Origin: Podospora pseudoanserina
Taxonomy: Eukaryota > Ascomycota > Sordariomycetes > Sordariales > Podosporaceae
NCBI RefSeq assembly: GCF_035222485.1
Contig: NC_085920.1
Location: 6,138,001 to 6,202,000, forward strand
DNA: 64,000 nt
Reading direction: 5' to 3'
The notes under the pieces were generated by a model. It was not told where the DNA came from and made no database searches. It saw only the letters and a list, made by a program, of their open reading frames with translations. Made by a program: the position numbers and the translations under genes. Each line of letters begins with the position of its first letter. The first letter of the stretch is position 1. This document shows, piece by piece, positions 25,763-33,938 of this stretch.

Positions 25763-27462
25763 TTACTGAGCATCATTCCCCGTGCTCATGTCATCACACC
25801 CCACCTGGACAATCTCATGCTTGATCTCCCCTTGCCCTCCTTCGGTAGTAGTCGTAACCGGGAGATTGATGACCAAAGCAGTCAACTTCTTCCCGTGCCC
25901 ACACCCACTGTCCAACCCAAACGCATATCTGATGCCCCTTTCCTTTTTGGGCCGGTTACCTTTCTTATTGGAGCCCTTTTGTTTCTGGAAGTAGGGCGTG
26001 ATATCCACATGGGGATCGACCTGCAGTCCGCGCCTAGCGTCGTGGCCGTAGATGACGATTGTTTTTTTGGAAGTGTCGTGTGAAGAAGAAGGGGATAGGT
26101 GGTTTTGGTAGCGGCTCCTGGGGGGCATTGTCAGTACACACGCTGAGCGAGGGGGCATCAAGGGGGCAAGACAAACCAGGCTTTTGACCAGGGCTCCCCG
26201 TCGTCGGTGCTATCTACCGGTACGGGAACCTCTTCTTCTTCCTCCTTGTCATCATCTTTGCCGTTGTTGTGGCCGTTGTTGTTGTTGTTGTTGTTGTTGT
26301 AAGAAGGGGCATATATCAAACTCCGCATATTCATCACCGCCCAGGGGTCTTGCTTTTCAAGGTCAAGACCTGGTACCAAACCACCGTGGACAACGACAAC
26401 TTCGTTGAGGGGGTTCCATGGCTGTTGCGGACCTTCATCCTCTTCGCCGCCATTGCCGCCCTTCTTTTTCTTGCCATCTTTGTGGTGTTTCTGCTCTGTC
26501 GATAGCTGGGGGAGGTGCCCCAGCTGGCCAACGTGCAATATCACAGGGCGTTCTGCCAGCCACTTTAGTTGTGACTTTGATAGGCTTTTCGCGACAGACT
26601 TGGCGTGCTCGTCCTTTTGGTGCTCCTTTTGCCTGTCACGCTCCTTTTTGCCTTCTGTTTCGACTGAGTCGCTGTCGTCCTGTTGCTGAGGCCAGTAGTC
26701 TAGCTTTTTGAGACCGTGGGCTGCTGCTAGGACACGGTCTTCGTGGTTTCCTCTCACTGCTGAGGCGCCGATGGACATGGCTAGGGCGACGACGCCTTTG
26801 CTGTCTGGGCCTTTGGTCACTAGGTCACCGACGAAGATGGCGTGGTCACCAGAAGGGGGGGAGAAGTTGAGTTTGGAGTAGAGGAGTTTCTGGAGAGGAA
26901 GCAGGTGACCGTGGACGTCGGAGATGATGATTAGGCGGCGGAGTGGGGGGTAGGAAGGGGGAAGGGGGGAGATGAGGTTTAGTGGTGGGGGAGGGGGGTG
27001 TTTGTGGTGTTTGTGGTTGCTAGCCGTGAGATCCATTTCTTCCTCCTCCTGACTGTTGGCGGAAGCACCGCCCATGGGGTGCTGAGAGGGATTCATCTTA
27101 AGGTTGTGATTGGTGTCCATGTCGATGTCGTGGGATGGTGGTGGTGGTGAGTGAGGTCTGGGTTGGGGTTCAAGGTGGGGTGCACCTATCGACCCTGAAG
27201 ACGTCATCCCGCTTTGCCCATCTTCTTGCCCCTGCGTCGGTGGTGTCACTGTCACCACGACTTCTCCTGCAGCTTCTAGGTGGTGGTGTGGTTTGTGATG
27301 CCCTCCTCCAATCGTATCAAACACTCGTAGTGTAGATAGCTGGTTGAGGATTGGGAAGTGAATGGTGAACATGCATAATGTCAAAAATGACAGGGTGCCA
27401 AAGATTATGAACAGTGTCCGCCGTGGTGGTTGGCGGTTGAAAAGGTTGGTTATTGCCGGCAT
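25763..27462 (-). CDS. PPN2: Ppn2-like membrane-anchored metallophosphatase
   Basis: Calcineurin-like phosphoesterase resembling yeast Ppn2 (YNL217W), a vacuolar zinc-dependent endopolyphosphatase; substrate is inferred from that relative. Two exons: 27462-26177 and 26117-25763, 546 residues. A basic N terminus is followed by one hydrophobic anchor (TLFIIFGTLSFLTLCMFTI), then a low-complexity His/Pro/Ser-rich spacer. Catalytic blocks follow in order: ISDVHGH, GDLVTKGPDS, RGNHEDRVL, VVVVHGGLVPGL with MNMRSLIY, and in exon 2 VIYGHDARRGLQ and YAFGLDSGCGHG. The spacer between blocks contains an Asn run encoded by an AAC repeat (26275-26300 region) and acidic runs. The intron donor GTTTGT is non-canonical, but the splice restores W-SRYQNHL and the frame. 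The Met at 27462 was preferred to an upstream Met at 27552 because it lies close before the anchor. Confidence 0.82.
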
Positions 27463-28134
27463 CGTGTTTTGGTCGTGTGACGAGCTGTTGCAACGGGAGT
27501 GCTGTTTCTCGGTTTGCTGAAGGAAGGGTTCACGGAACCCCCATTTTGTCAAGGATCAATTGATGGAACCAAAAACCGTTTGAAAGGGGTGATCCAAAGT
27601 TGAAGTCGGTGAGAATAAGTAGCAGGTCCACGAGTCACTGACCATTGGCCATGATGCGCAAAAGTCGATGGTGGATATCTGATTTCTGTGCCACGGTCAA
27701 TCGCTCCGGGGTCCTATTTTAGTGCTGCGTAGCAGGGGTCTCTTTTTTTGACTTTGCGCTGTCACGTTGCACCACCATTGGCTCTTGTTCGTCTGGGTGT
27801 TCAGACCGGAGAGGCCAAAGACTGTCGACTACCTGAAGTTTGTTGAAGAGAGTGTGCCTCCTTTGTCTGATGAGTTCTGAAGGGTAGAAGGAATGCTGTA
27901 CCGGATGTTTGGAAACGAAAGAGCATGCCGTCACCTGCCGCTGACCTCTACCCCCAACAACACACCCAGGTGACAGTCATGCCTCTTTGCCCAGAGTCTG
28001 ATTTTGTTTTTGCCAAAACGCCTGCTATGCCCTAATGACCCAATTCAAATATAATACAGCTATCGCACATATGTTTTCCTTATCCCATTACATTGCGCAA
28101 CCCCGGTATCGTCCCATGCTTTCCCATAGGTCTG
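27463..28134. other. intergenic, nothing recognised
   Basis: Promoter side of the Ppn2-like gene and 3' flank of COA5. No coding signal is seen. Confidence 0.5.
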
Positions 28135-28593
28135 CTATGACTTCTTCCCAGCAGCTTCCTGTGCTTCTCTGTATTTCCTGTTCTCAGCTTCTCTCCAGTC
28201 CTCTGGCGCCTTGTTGGTGCCGTCTGTCTCGCCGCGTGTCCCTGCGAAAGCAGACTTGCCCGCATACAACTGGTATCCCTCGCCGGTGTCCTCTGTCTTT
28301 TGGATCTTCGTGAAAGCAATGGGCTGGTTGCCTCTGAAGCGCTTGCGCATGTCGACCATGCCACGGCGGCATTCACCGAAGCCCTTCTTGAGTTGCTTGC
28401 ACTTGAGCGGGAGGGTATCGACGAGAGGTTCGCGGAGGCAGTCGGCGGCCGAGTTGCGCTGCACCATGACGCATTCAGACTCTTGGAGGCACTGCGCCAA
28501 GGCGTCTCCTGGATACCAGAGGTTAGTTTCGAGAAGGCTGTAGCAATTGACAACGTGGAACACACGAATATCTTTACATGAGCTGGTCGGCAT
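28135..28593 (-). CDS. COA5: cytochrome c oxidase assembly factor Pet191/COA5
   Basis: Twin-Cys protein of the mitochondrial intermembrane space, needed to assemble cytochrome c oxidase (yeast Pet191, human COA5). Two exons, 28593-28566 (28 bases) and 28508-28135, give 133 residues. Across the junction the protein reads MPTSSCKDIRDALAQCLQES. Conserved cysteines follow in ECVMVQRNSAADCL, LKCKQLKKGFGEC, and the invariant RGMVDMRKRFRGN closes the domain. The C-terminal tail of about 50 residues (Gly/Glu/Ala/Lys-rich, ending GKKS) extends beyond the yeast protein and is common in filamentous fungi. The donor is GTGTGT. The intron also reads open, so a gene finder may call a longer unspliced form that breaks the Cys spacing. 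Confidence 0.93.
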   Translation of the reverse strand: MPTSSCKDIRVFHVVNCYSLLETNLWYPGDALAQCLQESECVMVQRNSAADCLREPLVDTLPLKCKQLKKGFGECRRGMVDMRKRFRGNQPIAFTKIQKTEDTGEGYQLYAGKSAFAGTRGETDGTNKAPEDWREAENRKYREAQEAAGKKS

Positions 28594-28973
28594 CTTGAGG
28601 GCTGTGGAGGGGTTGTTGTATTGGTGATCGCTCTTCTGATGCGGCAGGCAAGGAATTAGACGGTGCTCGGCAAAGCACAGGCCGCGGGTGCAAAGCTGGC
28701 AGCTCAACCTTGATAAACACCATTAGGGTTAGGGTATCTGCAGTCTCACTTACACAAAGGTACAGAGTGAGTTCATGTATGTTCATATTGCAACTTGTTT
28801 ATACAACTTTCTTGTGGTCATTGTATCCCGTAGAACTGCCGCAATACTAACCCACCAAAAACTTGTTCAACAACTAAACAAAAGCTCACCCAACCGCTCA
28901 CTCACCTCTGTCTGCAAGGAATGGACGTCATCAGCAAGACACCATCACTTTGGAGTCTTGGTTTGTCTCATGA
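28594..28973. other. intergenic with TTAGGG pair
   Basis: Short region between COA5 and the DUF7704 gene. It holds TTAGGGTTAGGG at 28723-28734 about 130 bases upstream of the COA5 start; see findings. No gene is seen. Confidence 0.6.
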
Positions 28974-29570
28974 TTACAGCTCCTTCACCCTCCTTGTCTT
29001 TTTCCTTCCCCTGGTGTCCTCTTCATCTGACCCATCGGGTCCGAACACCCCCAGGAAGTACAAACTCCTTACAGTGAAGAGAAATCCCTTTACCCACCGC
29101 ACGTGTCAGCGAATATACCACAACAATGGATTGAACTTACAGTAGCACCTAAGTTTCCCCAAGTCATCTCGTTCCACCTCAACATCCCAACCGACTCTTC
29201 CCACCCAAGAATACGGCATGTAACAGCCATGTGTCCAATGTCAGCCAACCACAGCGCCCAGAGGTAGCTCCTCACGACTTTAATCTCGGTGGTACTGTGA
29301 AGGACAAAGAGGCCGAGGAGGAAGGCGAGGAAGTACATGTTTCCTAGTTGTTGGGAGACCAGGAGGGATTGTTCTGGAAATGATAGCATGGGGGTTGGTG
29401 TTTGAGCTGCGAGGAAGTAACGGGGGAATACAACGGCGCCAATAGTGCCGGAGATGCTGAGGCATGTGGTTAGTGGGTGACGTCGAGAGCGACCAAAGAG
29501 ATCTTACAGTGATATTGGCTCTGCTATTGTAAAGACAAATCGAGGGAAGGCTGGAAGTTGGGAGGTCATT
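28974..29570 (-). CDS. DUF7704-family membrane protein, apparent frameshift in exon 1
   Basis: Function unknown; a fungal family of small four-helix membrane proteins. Three exons fit: 29570-29508, 29456-29141 and 29087-28974. Exons 2 and 3 join in frame and carry the family body: FPRYFLAAQTP, LGNMYFLAFLLGLFVLHST, VVRSYLWALWLADIGHM, LRWNEMTWGNLGATG and the end FLFTVRSLYFLGVFGP plus a basic tail. Exon 1 (MTSQLPAFPRFVFTIAE...) has the right start, but one extra base just before its end puts it out of phase with exon 2. Without that base it would read EPISL before ISGTIGA, as the family expects. The intended protein would be about 163 residues. Either the gene is broken, or the base is a sequencing error. 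Confidence 0.72.
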
Positions 29571-30339
29571 TTTGGGAGAGTGTCGTTGTCTATACAGGTT
29601 GGAGCGTGTGTATCAGAACTGAATTTCAATGACGCTGTCAACAAACTGAAGTGCTGCAGTTACAGGATGCGAGTTTGAGGGAAGAGCCAATCGATGCGCA
29701 AAATGAGAACAGTATGAACTCGAACATAAAAAGTAGTAATATATCAGTCAAGGCTTGTTTTAAACACTCAAGTCATGCCACGACTCCTGAGATCAACCGG
29801 CTTTCATAACCACGTCCCTCACCGTCGCGGGTTCTCCGCCTCCGTTCAGGTAACTAGAGGGTTAGGGTCACACCGACACCTCACCTGGCCAGTGCTCACC
29901 AGCGCACAGACATTTTGCAGTTTCCCCAGATTTTGCAGGCGTGCACAGACCACTCCCACTCAAGTACAAATTCAGCAAATCCCTACCAGAATTTCAACTC
30001 TTGTTTCTCTTTTTCTTCTCCATCCAAGTGCAGGGGTTTTACGCGTATCAGTGAGGATTCGTCCGAGATCGCGTTTTTGCTAGTTGAAAACTACATACCT
30101 GACCGCTCCTGCCAGGCTTGTACTGGTAGGGAATTTTTGTAACCTCTCTCTCCTTGTGGGATTTCTCATCTCTTCATTGCTGTCGGTCTGCGGATCGTGG
30201 TGAGGAAGACGTTGGTCATACATGACATGTGAAGCACTGGGCCGGGTTTGAAAGTTTGTCCGAACATATAAAGTCTATTAAAATCAAGTCTTGCAATTGG
30301 GTATCACATTCTGCTTGTCTGATCAACAGCCAACCATGC
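29571..30339. other. intergenic, nothing firm
   Basis: Promoter of the DUF7704 gene and 3' flank of the pirin gene. A plus-strand ATG at 29775 begins a basic, presequence-like stretch ending at a GTAACT donor, but no convincing downstream exon was found. GGGTTAGGGT occurs at 29859-29868. Confidence 0.5.
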
Positions 30340-31458
30340 CTACGCGGTATCCAAAACCACAACCTCAGCCTCGACTTCGCCAACACTTTCCACCCAGAGC
30401 TTATCTCCCTTGTTCACTCCTTCGATGAACGCTCCATCTCCCTCCTTCAATACAGCATCGTCTCTCCCATCCAACCTGATACTCGCCTTCCCTCCCTTGG
30501 TCATGGGCAAGTGAACAAACACCTTCCTCTTGTTCTGCTCCGTCACATTCCCTCTTCCTCCCACAATCCATTCAAACTTGTCACCACCAGTGATAATCCC
30601 CGCCCCCATCAAGAAGTCAGCATGAATAGGAATTGTCCCTTCGACCACCGCCTCCGCCTTGGCCTCTTGCTCAGCAGTAGCGTCCACACCCCCCTTCAGC
30701 GGACTTAAAATCGTCACAAACCCTTTCCTCTTATCCTCCTCACTAAAACGCCTGGTATGATACCTCGGCTTCAGCCCTCTCTTCCAAGGCAAAGCCCAAA
30801 TCTGCAAGAAGTGGACAGTATCCCTCCTGTGCTCGTTGAACTCTGAGTGAGCGATCCCCGTTCCGCCGGTGGTGAACTGGATGTCACCGCGCTTCATGCG
30901 GTAGAACTGATCGGGGGAGACATTGTCACCCTCGGCGCCTTTGGTGAGCATGGAGTCGCGGTGGGTGAGCTCGCCGGAGAGGATGTAGGAGAAGATTTCA
31001 AAGTCGCGGTGGGGGTGGGTTGGGAAGCCGGATTGGGGCTTTACGCGGTCTTCGTTGAGGACGCGGAGGGAGCCGAAGCTGGTGTAGGAGGGGTGGTACC
31101 AGTTTGCAAAGGAGAAGGAGTGGTAGGTGTTTAGCCAGCCGTGGTCCGAGTGGCCGCGGGTGGAGGAGAGATGGGGGGTGATTTTGGCGTGGTGGAGGGT
31201 GCGAGACATGGTTGTTTTGGCGGTGTTCATGTGTGATGGGGTGGTGATGTTGGGGTTGGTGGTTAGGCTTGTGAGGTGGGTTGTTAGGGTGAGGATGGTG
31301 GTGCCTGTGTATGTGGTCAAGATCTGAAGAATGTCAGGCTTGTAGTATGTGAGGATGATTGCGAAAAATGCGATGAGAATTGAGAGGAGAAGGATAGGAC
31401 GCCTCATATAGATTATAGGATTGCTTCTCGATGGAGGCGAGAAGAAGCTGGTAGACAC
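30340..31458 (-). CDS. pirin-family cupin with N-terminal membrane anchor
   Basis: Single-exon gene of 372 residues. From about residue 85 it is a typical pirin. Family iron ligands are visible in THPHRDFEIFSYILSG (two His) and in the following GELTHRDS and GTGIAHSEFNE segments. FLQIWALPWKRGLKPRY is the family's pirin-core motif, and a second cupin half follows. Relatives include human pirin (a nuclear cofactor) and bacterial quercetin dioxygenases; the substrate here is unknown. Unusually, a hydrophobic helix (ILLLSILIAFFAIILTYY, about residues 23-40) and a Thr-rich linker precede the domain, suggesting a membrane-tethered form. An internal Met (MSRTLHHAKI, near residue 84) would give a soluble pirin without the anchor, so the true start is uncertain. 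Confidence 0.87.
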   Translation of the reverse strand: MSTSFFSPPSRSNPIIYMRRPILLLSILIAFFAIILTYYKPDILQILTTYTGTTILTLTTHLTSLTTNPNITTPSHMNTAKTTMSRTLHHAKITPHLSSTRGHSDHGWLNTYHSFSFANWYHPSYTSFGSLRVLNEDRVKPQSGFPTHPHRDFEIFSYILSGELTHRDSMLTKGAEGDNVSPDQFYRMKRGDIQFTTGGTGIAHSEFNEHRRDTVHFLQIWALPWKRGLKPRYHTRRFSEEDKRKGFVTILSPLKGGVDATAEQEAKAEAVVEGTIPIHADFLMGAGIITGGDKFEWIVGGRGNVTEQNKRKVFVHLPMTKGGKASIRLDGRDDAVLKEGDGAFIEGVNKGDKLWVESVGEVEAEVVVLDTA

Positions 31459-32438
31459 TGGATTGGGAGAGAAATCGTGACACGATGCTTAAGTGAGATT
31501 GAGTGATCATATATTCATGTATTAGAGACCTAGGGTTCTAGATCATCATTTTCCGATCTCTGGATTGTTTTGTCTTCATGATGGTTGAGGGTGGTGGAGA
31601 GTTGCCTGCCGAGACTTGCTGACCGACGATTACCTCATGATTATCCTTCAGCTGCGGCATCGCGCCTCGGCTTTTGACGGCCCGATGAGTAAGCGTTCAA
31701 CATAACAACATCAACGTTTCCTACTTGCAGGCTCGTCCATTCTCGTGAGGATCATGTTGAAAATCAACCTTTTGGTTTCGTTACGTCGCAGTATGGGACA
31801 TTATCTGAACGAGAACGGAGGTGCCACCTGCCCACATAATAATTGACACACAAATAAGTTGGCCTATATTTTATCTACACCTTAAAGGATGACTACTAGG
31901 CTTTTAAATAAAGTTAATAGGCTTTCGAGATAATTAAAGGCCTTTAAAGGTATTTAAAAGGCCCTTTAGTTTACTTTCGATGCATGGTTTACAACATCAT
32001 ATGGGCCAACATACTTATGTGTATCAACTATTTGTGGTGAAGGAGGATGCTTGCTCCAAAATCCATTATAGCCACTGCCTCACCTGTTCGCTACTCTCAC
32101 CCAATCATTTTGGTGACTTTGAATAATACCATTATGACCTCTTTGTCCCTGAAGTTGCCAAGTTACTGTCTGATACTAACGCTCACAAGAGAACTGATGC
32201 CGGAACAAAGCCATTGTTTTGACTACTGTCAATAATTCCTGACTACAATGCAGTTATATGCATCAATGATGTTGGCTTCATCTCGTGTATTTAAGGCCAA
32301 TGCTGGTCGTGATGGCACTACAACAGCATCGTTTCACATCCCACATCTCAGCTTGCTTCAACATTCGTGCTATCGTAAAAGCCTCTCTCAATATCGACCT
32401 ACTTAACCTTTTGAGTATAGAGATAAAGCTAGCCCTTT
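31459..32438. other. intergenic with AT-rich palindromic patch
   Basis: Divergent spacer between the pirin gene and the Cys-rich orphan. The 31840-31990 part is AT-rich with repeated AGGCTTT/AAAGGCCTTT words; a perfect palindrome TTAAAGGCCTTTAA lies at 31934-31947. No gene is seen. Confidence 0.6.
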
Positions 32439-33248
32439 TTGACCATCAAAATGTGTCAACTCGAGCACAAGGTTTATACGGTGTGTACACACGTCTACGA
32501 ACATGCTGTTCCGTGTACGTTGACTTCGAGGACGCGGGCTCGGTGTGACAACCCGGAGGTGATTACTAGTGCAAAATTCGGTTTCTGCCGAGAGTGCCGT
32601 GATTTCTACGCGCCTCTTGTAACTGACAGCCCTTACATCATCTTGAGCTACTGGGCTTACAAGGCTGAGCGTGGCATTAATTATGCTGTTCATCCTTCGT
32701 ATGTCCCTAGTGCTGAGCTTTTCTGGGTATCTTGTGACCCTGCTGAAGAGTACCGGAAGCGTGTTCACTCTCCCCGTAATGATCTTTCCACCCTGGCCAA
32801 GGTCCTTCCTCGCTACAGAGGAGAGACACGGGATGAGTATCTTGAGCGCCTTCAGTATATCCGCCACGCTACATTGGAGTGGGCTGGGCGAAGGCGCAGG
32901 GAGTGGATTGAGAGTGAGGAGGTTGTCTACCCGCCGGCTGAGAACTCGCCCTCAAGACCGGGTCTGAGTGAGTCGTCGAGGCAATCTTCTCAGAACTCCA
33001 TCACTGATCGAGAAGCCCCACAGGTTCATGATGAGACTCTGGCTCGATTATGCGGAACCTGGACGGGCATCTCTTCGAAGAACAACATCGCTGAACCCGA
33101 GCGAGAGGTACGCTGGACACAACTGAGCGTTGAGTCAAATCAGGCGAGCGAGAACCTTTTTCCCGAGTCCGCTGGGTTTTCTCAGAACAATGATTTTGCT
33201 CAGTTTTCTCCTGGAATACAGCCCACTTCTCGGTTTTCATTCGACTAG
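32439..33248 (+). CDS. Cys-rich hypothetical protein (possible zinc binding)
   Basis: Unrecognised; 269 residues from 32439, or 265 from the Met at 32451, which begins MCQLEHKVYTVCTHVYEH. The first 55 residues have Cys/His spacing suited to a small zinc site: two Cys ten residues apart, then H, C, C, and a closing CREC pair. Short N-terminal domains of this layout occur in many uncharacterised fungal proteins. The middle (about 60-150) is Tyr/Arg/Glu-rich and helical with no membrane segment. The last 110 residues are Ser/Gln/Asn-rich and probably disordered. No intron is needed. A decayed copy of its 3' end lies just downstream. Expression and function are unknown. Confidence 0.65.
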   Translation: MTIKMCQLEHKVYTVCTHVYEHAVPCTLTSRTRARCDNPEVITSAKFGFCRECRDFYAPLVTDSPYIILSYWAYKAERGINYAVHPSYVPSAELFWVSCDPAEEYRKRVHSPRNDLSTLAKVLPRYRGETRDEYLERLQYIRHATLEWAGRRRREWIESEEVVYPPAENSPSRPGLSESSRQSSQNSITDREAPQVHDETLARLCGTWTGISSKNNIAEPEREVRWTQLSVESNQASENLFPESAGFSQNNDFAQFSPGIQPTSRFSFD

Positions 33249-33938
33249 GTGAACAAGTCTCGTTGTCTGTATTTCTTTCAAGGTGAGATAACAACAAGAA
33301 GTGGGTTTGGAGTGAGCTGAGCGTTGAGTTAAATCAGCCTACAAGATAGGACTAACTTGTCTTTCTCGTAATCACGATTCCGCTGAGCTTTCTCTTTGCA
33401 CAAGCCTCTTCTCGTTGTTCATTTGACGAAGGCAGGTGAGCCGTATTTAGTCGTGTGGATCTCCCTAGGGTAAGGTATATCGGTAGGCACCAAGTGGTGT
33501 CTCGATTCTAATAATTGATATTCTACTTTTGTTTTTTTTTTCAATTGAGCCCTCCTCCCTCTTATTAGTTTTATGCAGTGAATCGTATATAGTTTTCTGA
33601 ATCTTTTTTGTCTCTTTCCAGTGCTAAATCACTGTAAGGGTTAGGGTCCGTAGAGTGACGTATCTCGGTATGACTCTTATCAGTGTACCACTTGGCGATA
33701 AGGAATTGCCCCGCGCCACCATTCGTGAAGCTTTGAAATAATGATTTAAAAAGATTGTGTGGGAAAGCATACTATTACTTGGAGCGGGAGATAGAGCCAG
33801 GTTTCTCTCAGTCTAATTGTTCCCATAAAAAGACTGGTGTTTGATTGAGCTGCGATCCAAGTCCTCATTCCACGAAACCTCCAACCATCAACGCTCCCTA
33901 TTATCGCCAGTCGCAAACGCCCCGAAACCAAGCGCGCA
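33249..33938. other. intergenic with decayed 3'-end duplicate
   Basis: Holds the degenerate duplicate at 33317-33430, a T-rich run near 33532-33542, and AAGGGTTAGGGT at 33636-33647. The end is the VMS1 promoter/5' UTR. Confidence 0.6.
33317..33430 (+). repeat. degenerate duplicate of the 3' coding end of the Cys-rich gene
   Basis: This stretch matches 33124-33247, the last part of the preceding gene. The first 21 bases differ by one C/T change (CTGAGCGTTGAGT...), the centre has diverged with length changes, and the last 20 or so bases again match (CTTCTCG...TTCATT...GAC). Spacing between copies is about 194 bases. The second copy has no long open frame. Confidence 0.75.

Noticed and set aside
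28723-28734. Interstitial telomere from a chromosome fusion
   Set aside because: Only two TTAGGG units and normal genes on both sides; better read as a short regulatory-type motif.
29775-30142. Mitochondrial-like presequence ORF on the plus strand
   Set aside because: The first 25 codons look like a presequence with a donor, but no following exon gave a recognisable or well-phased protein.
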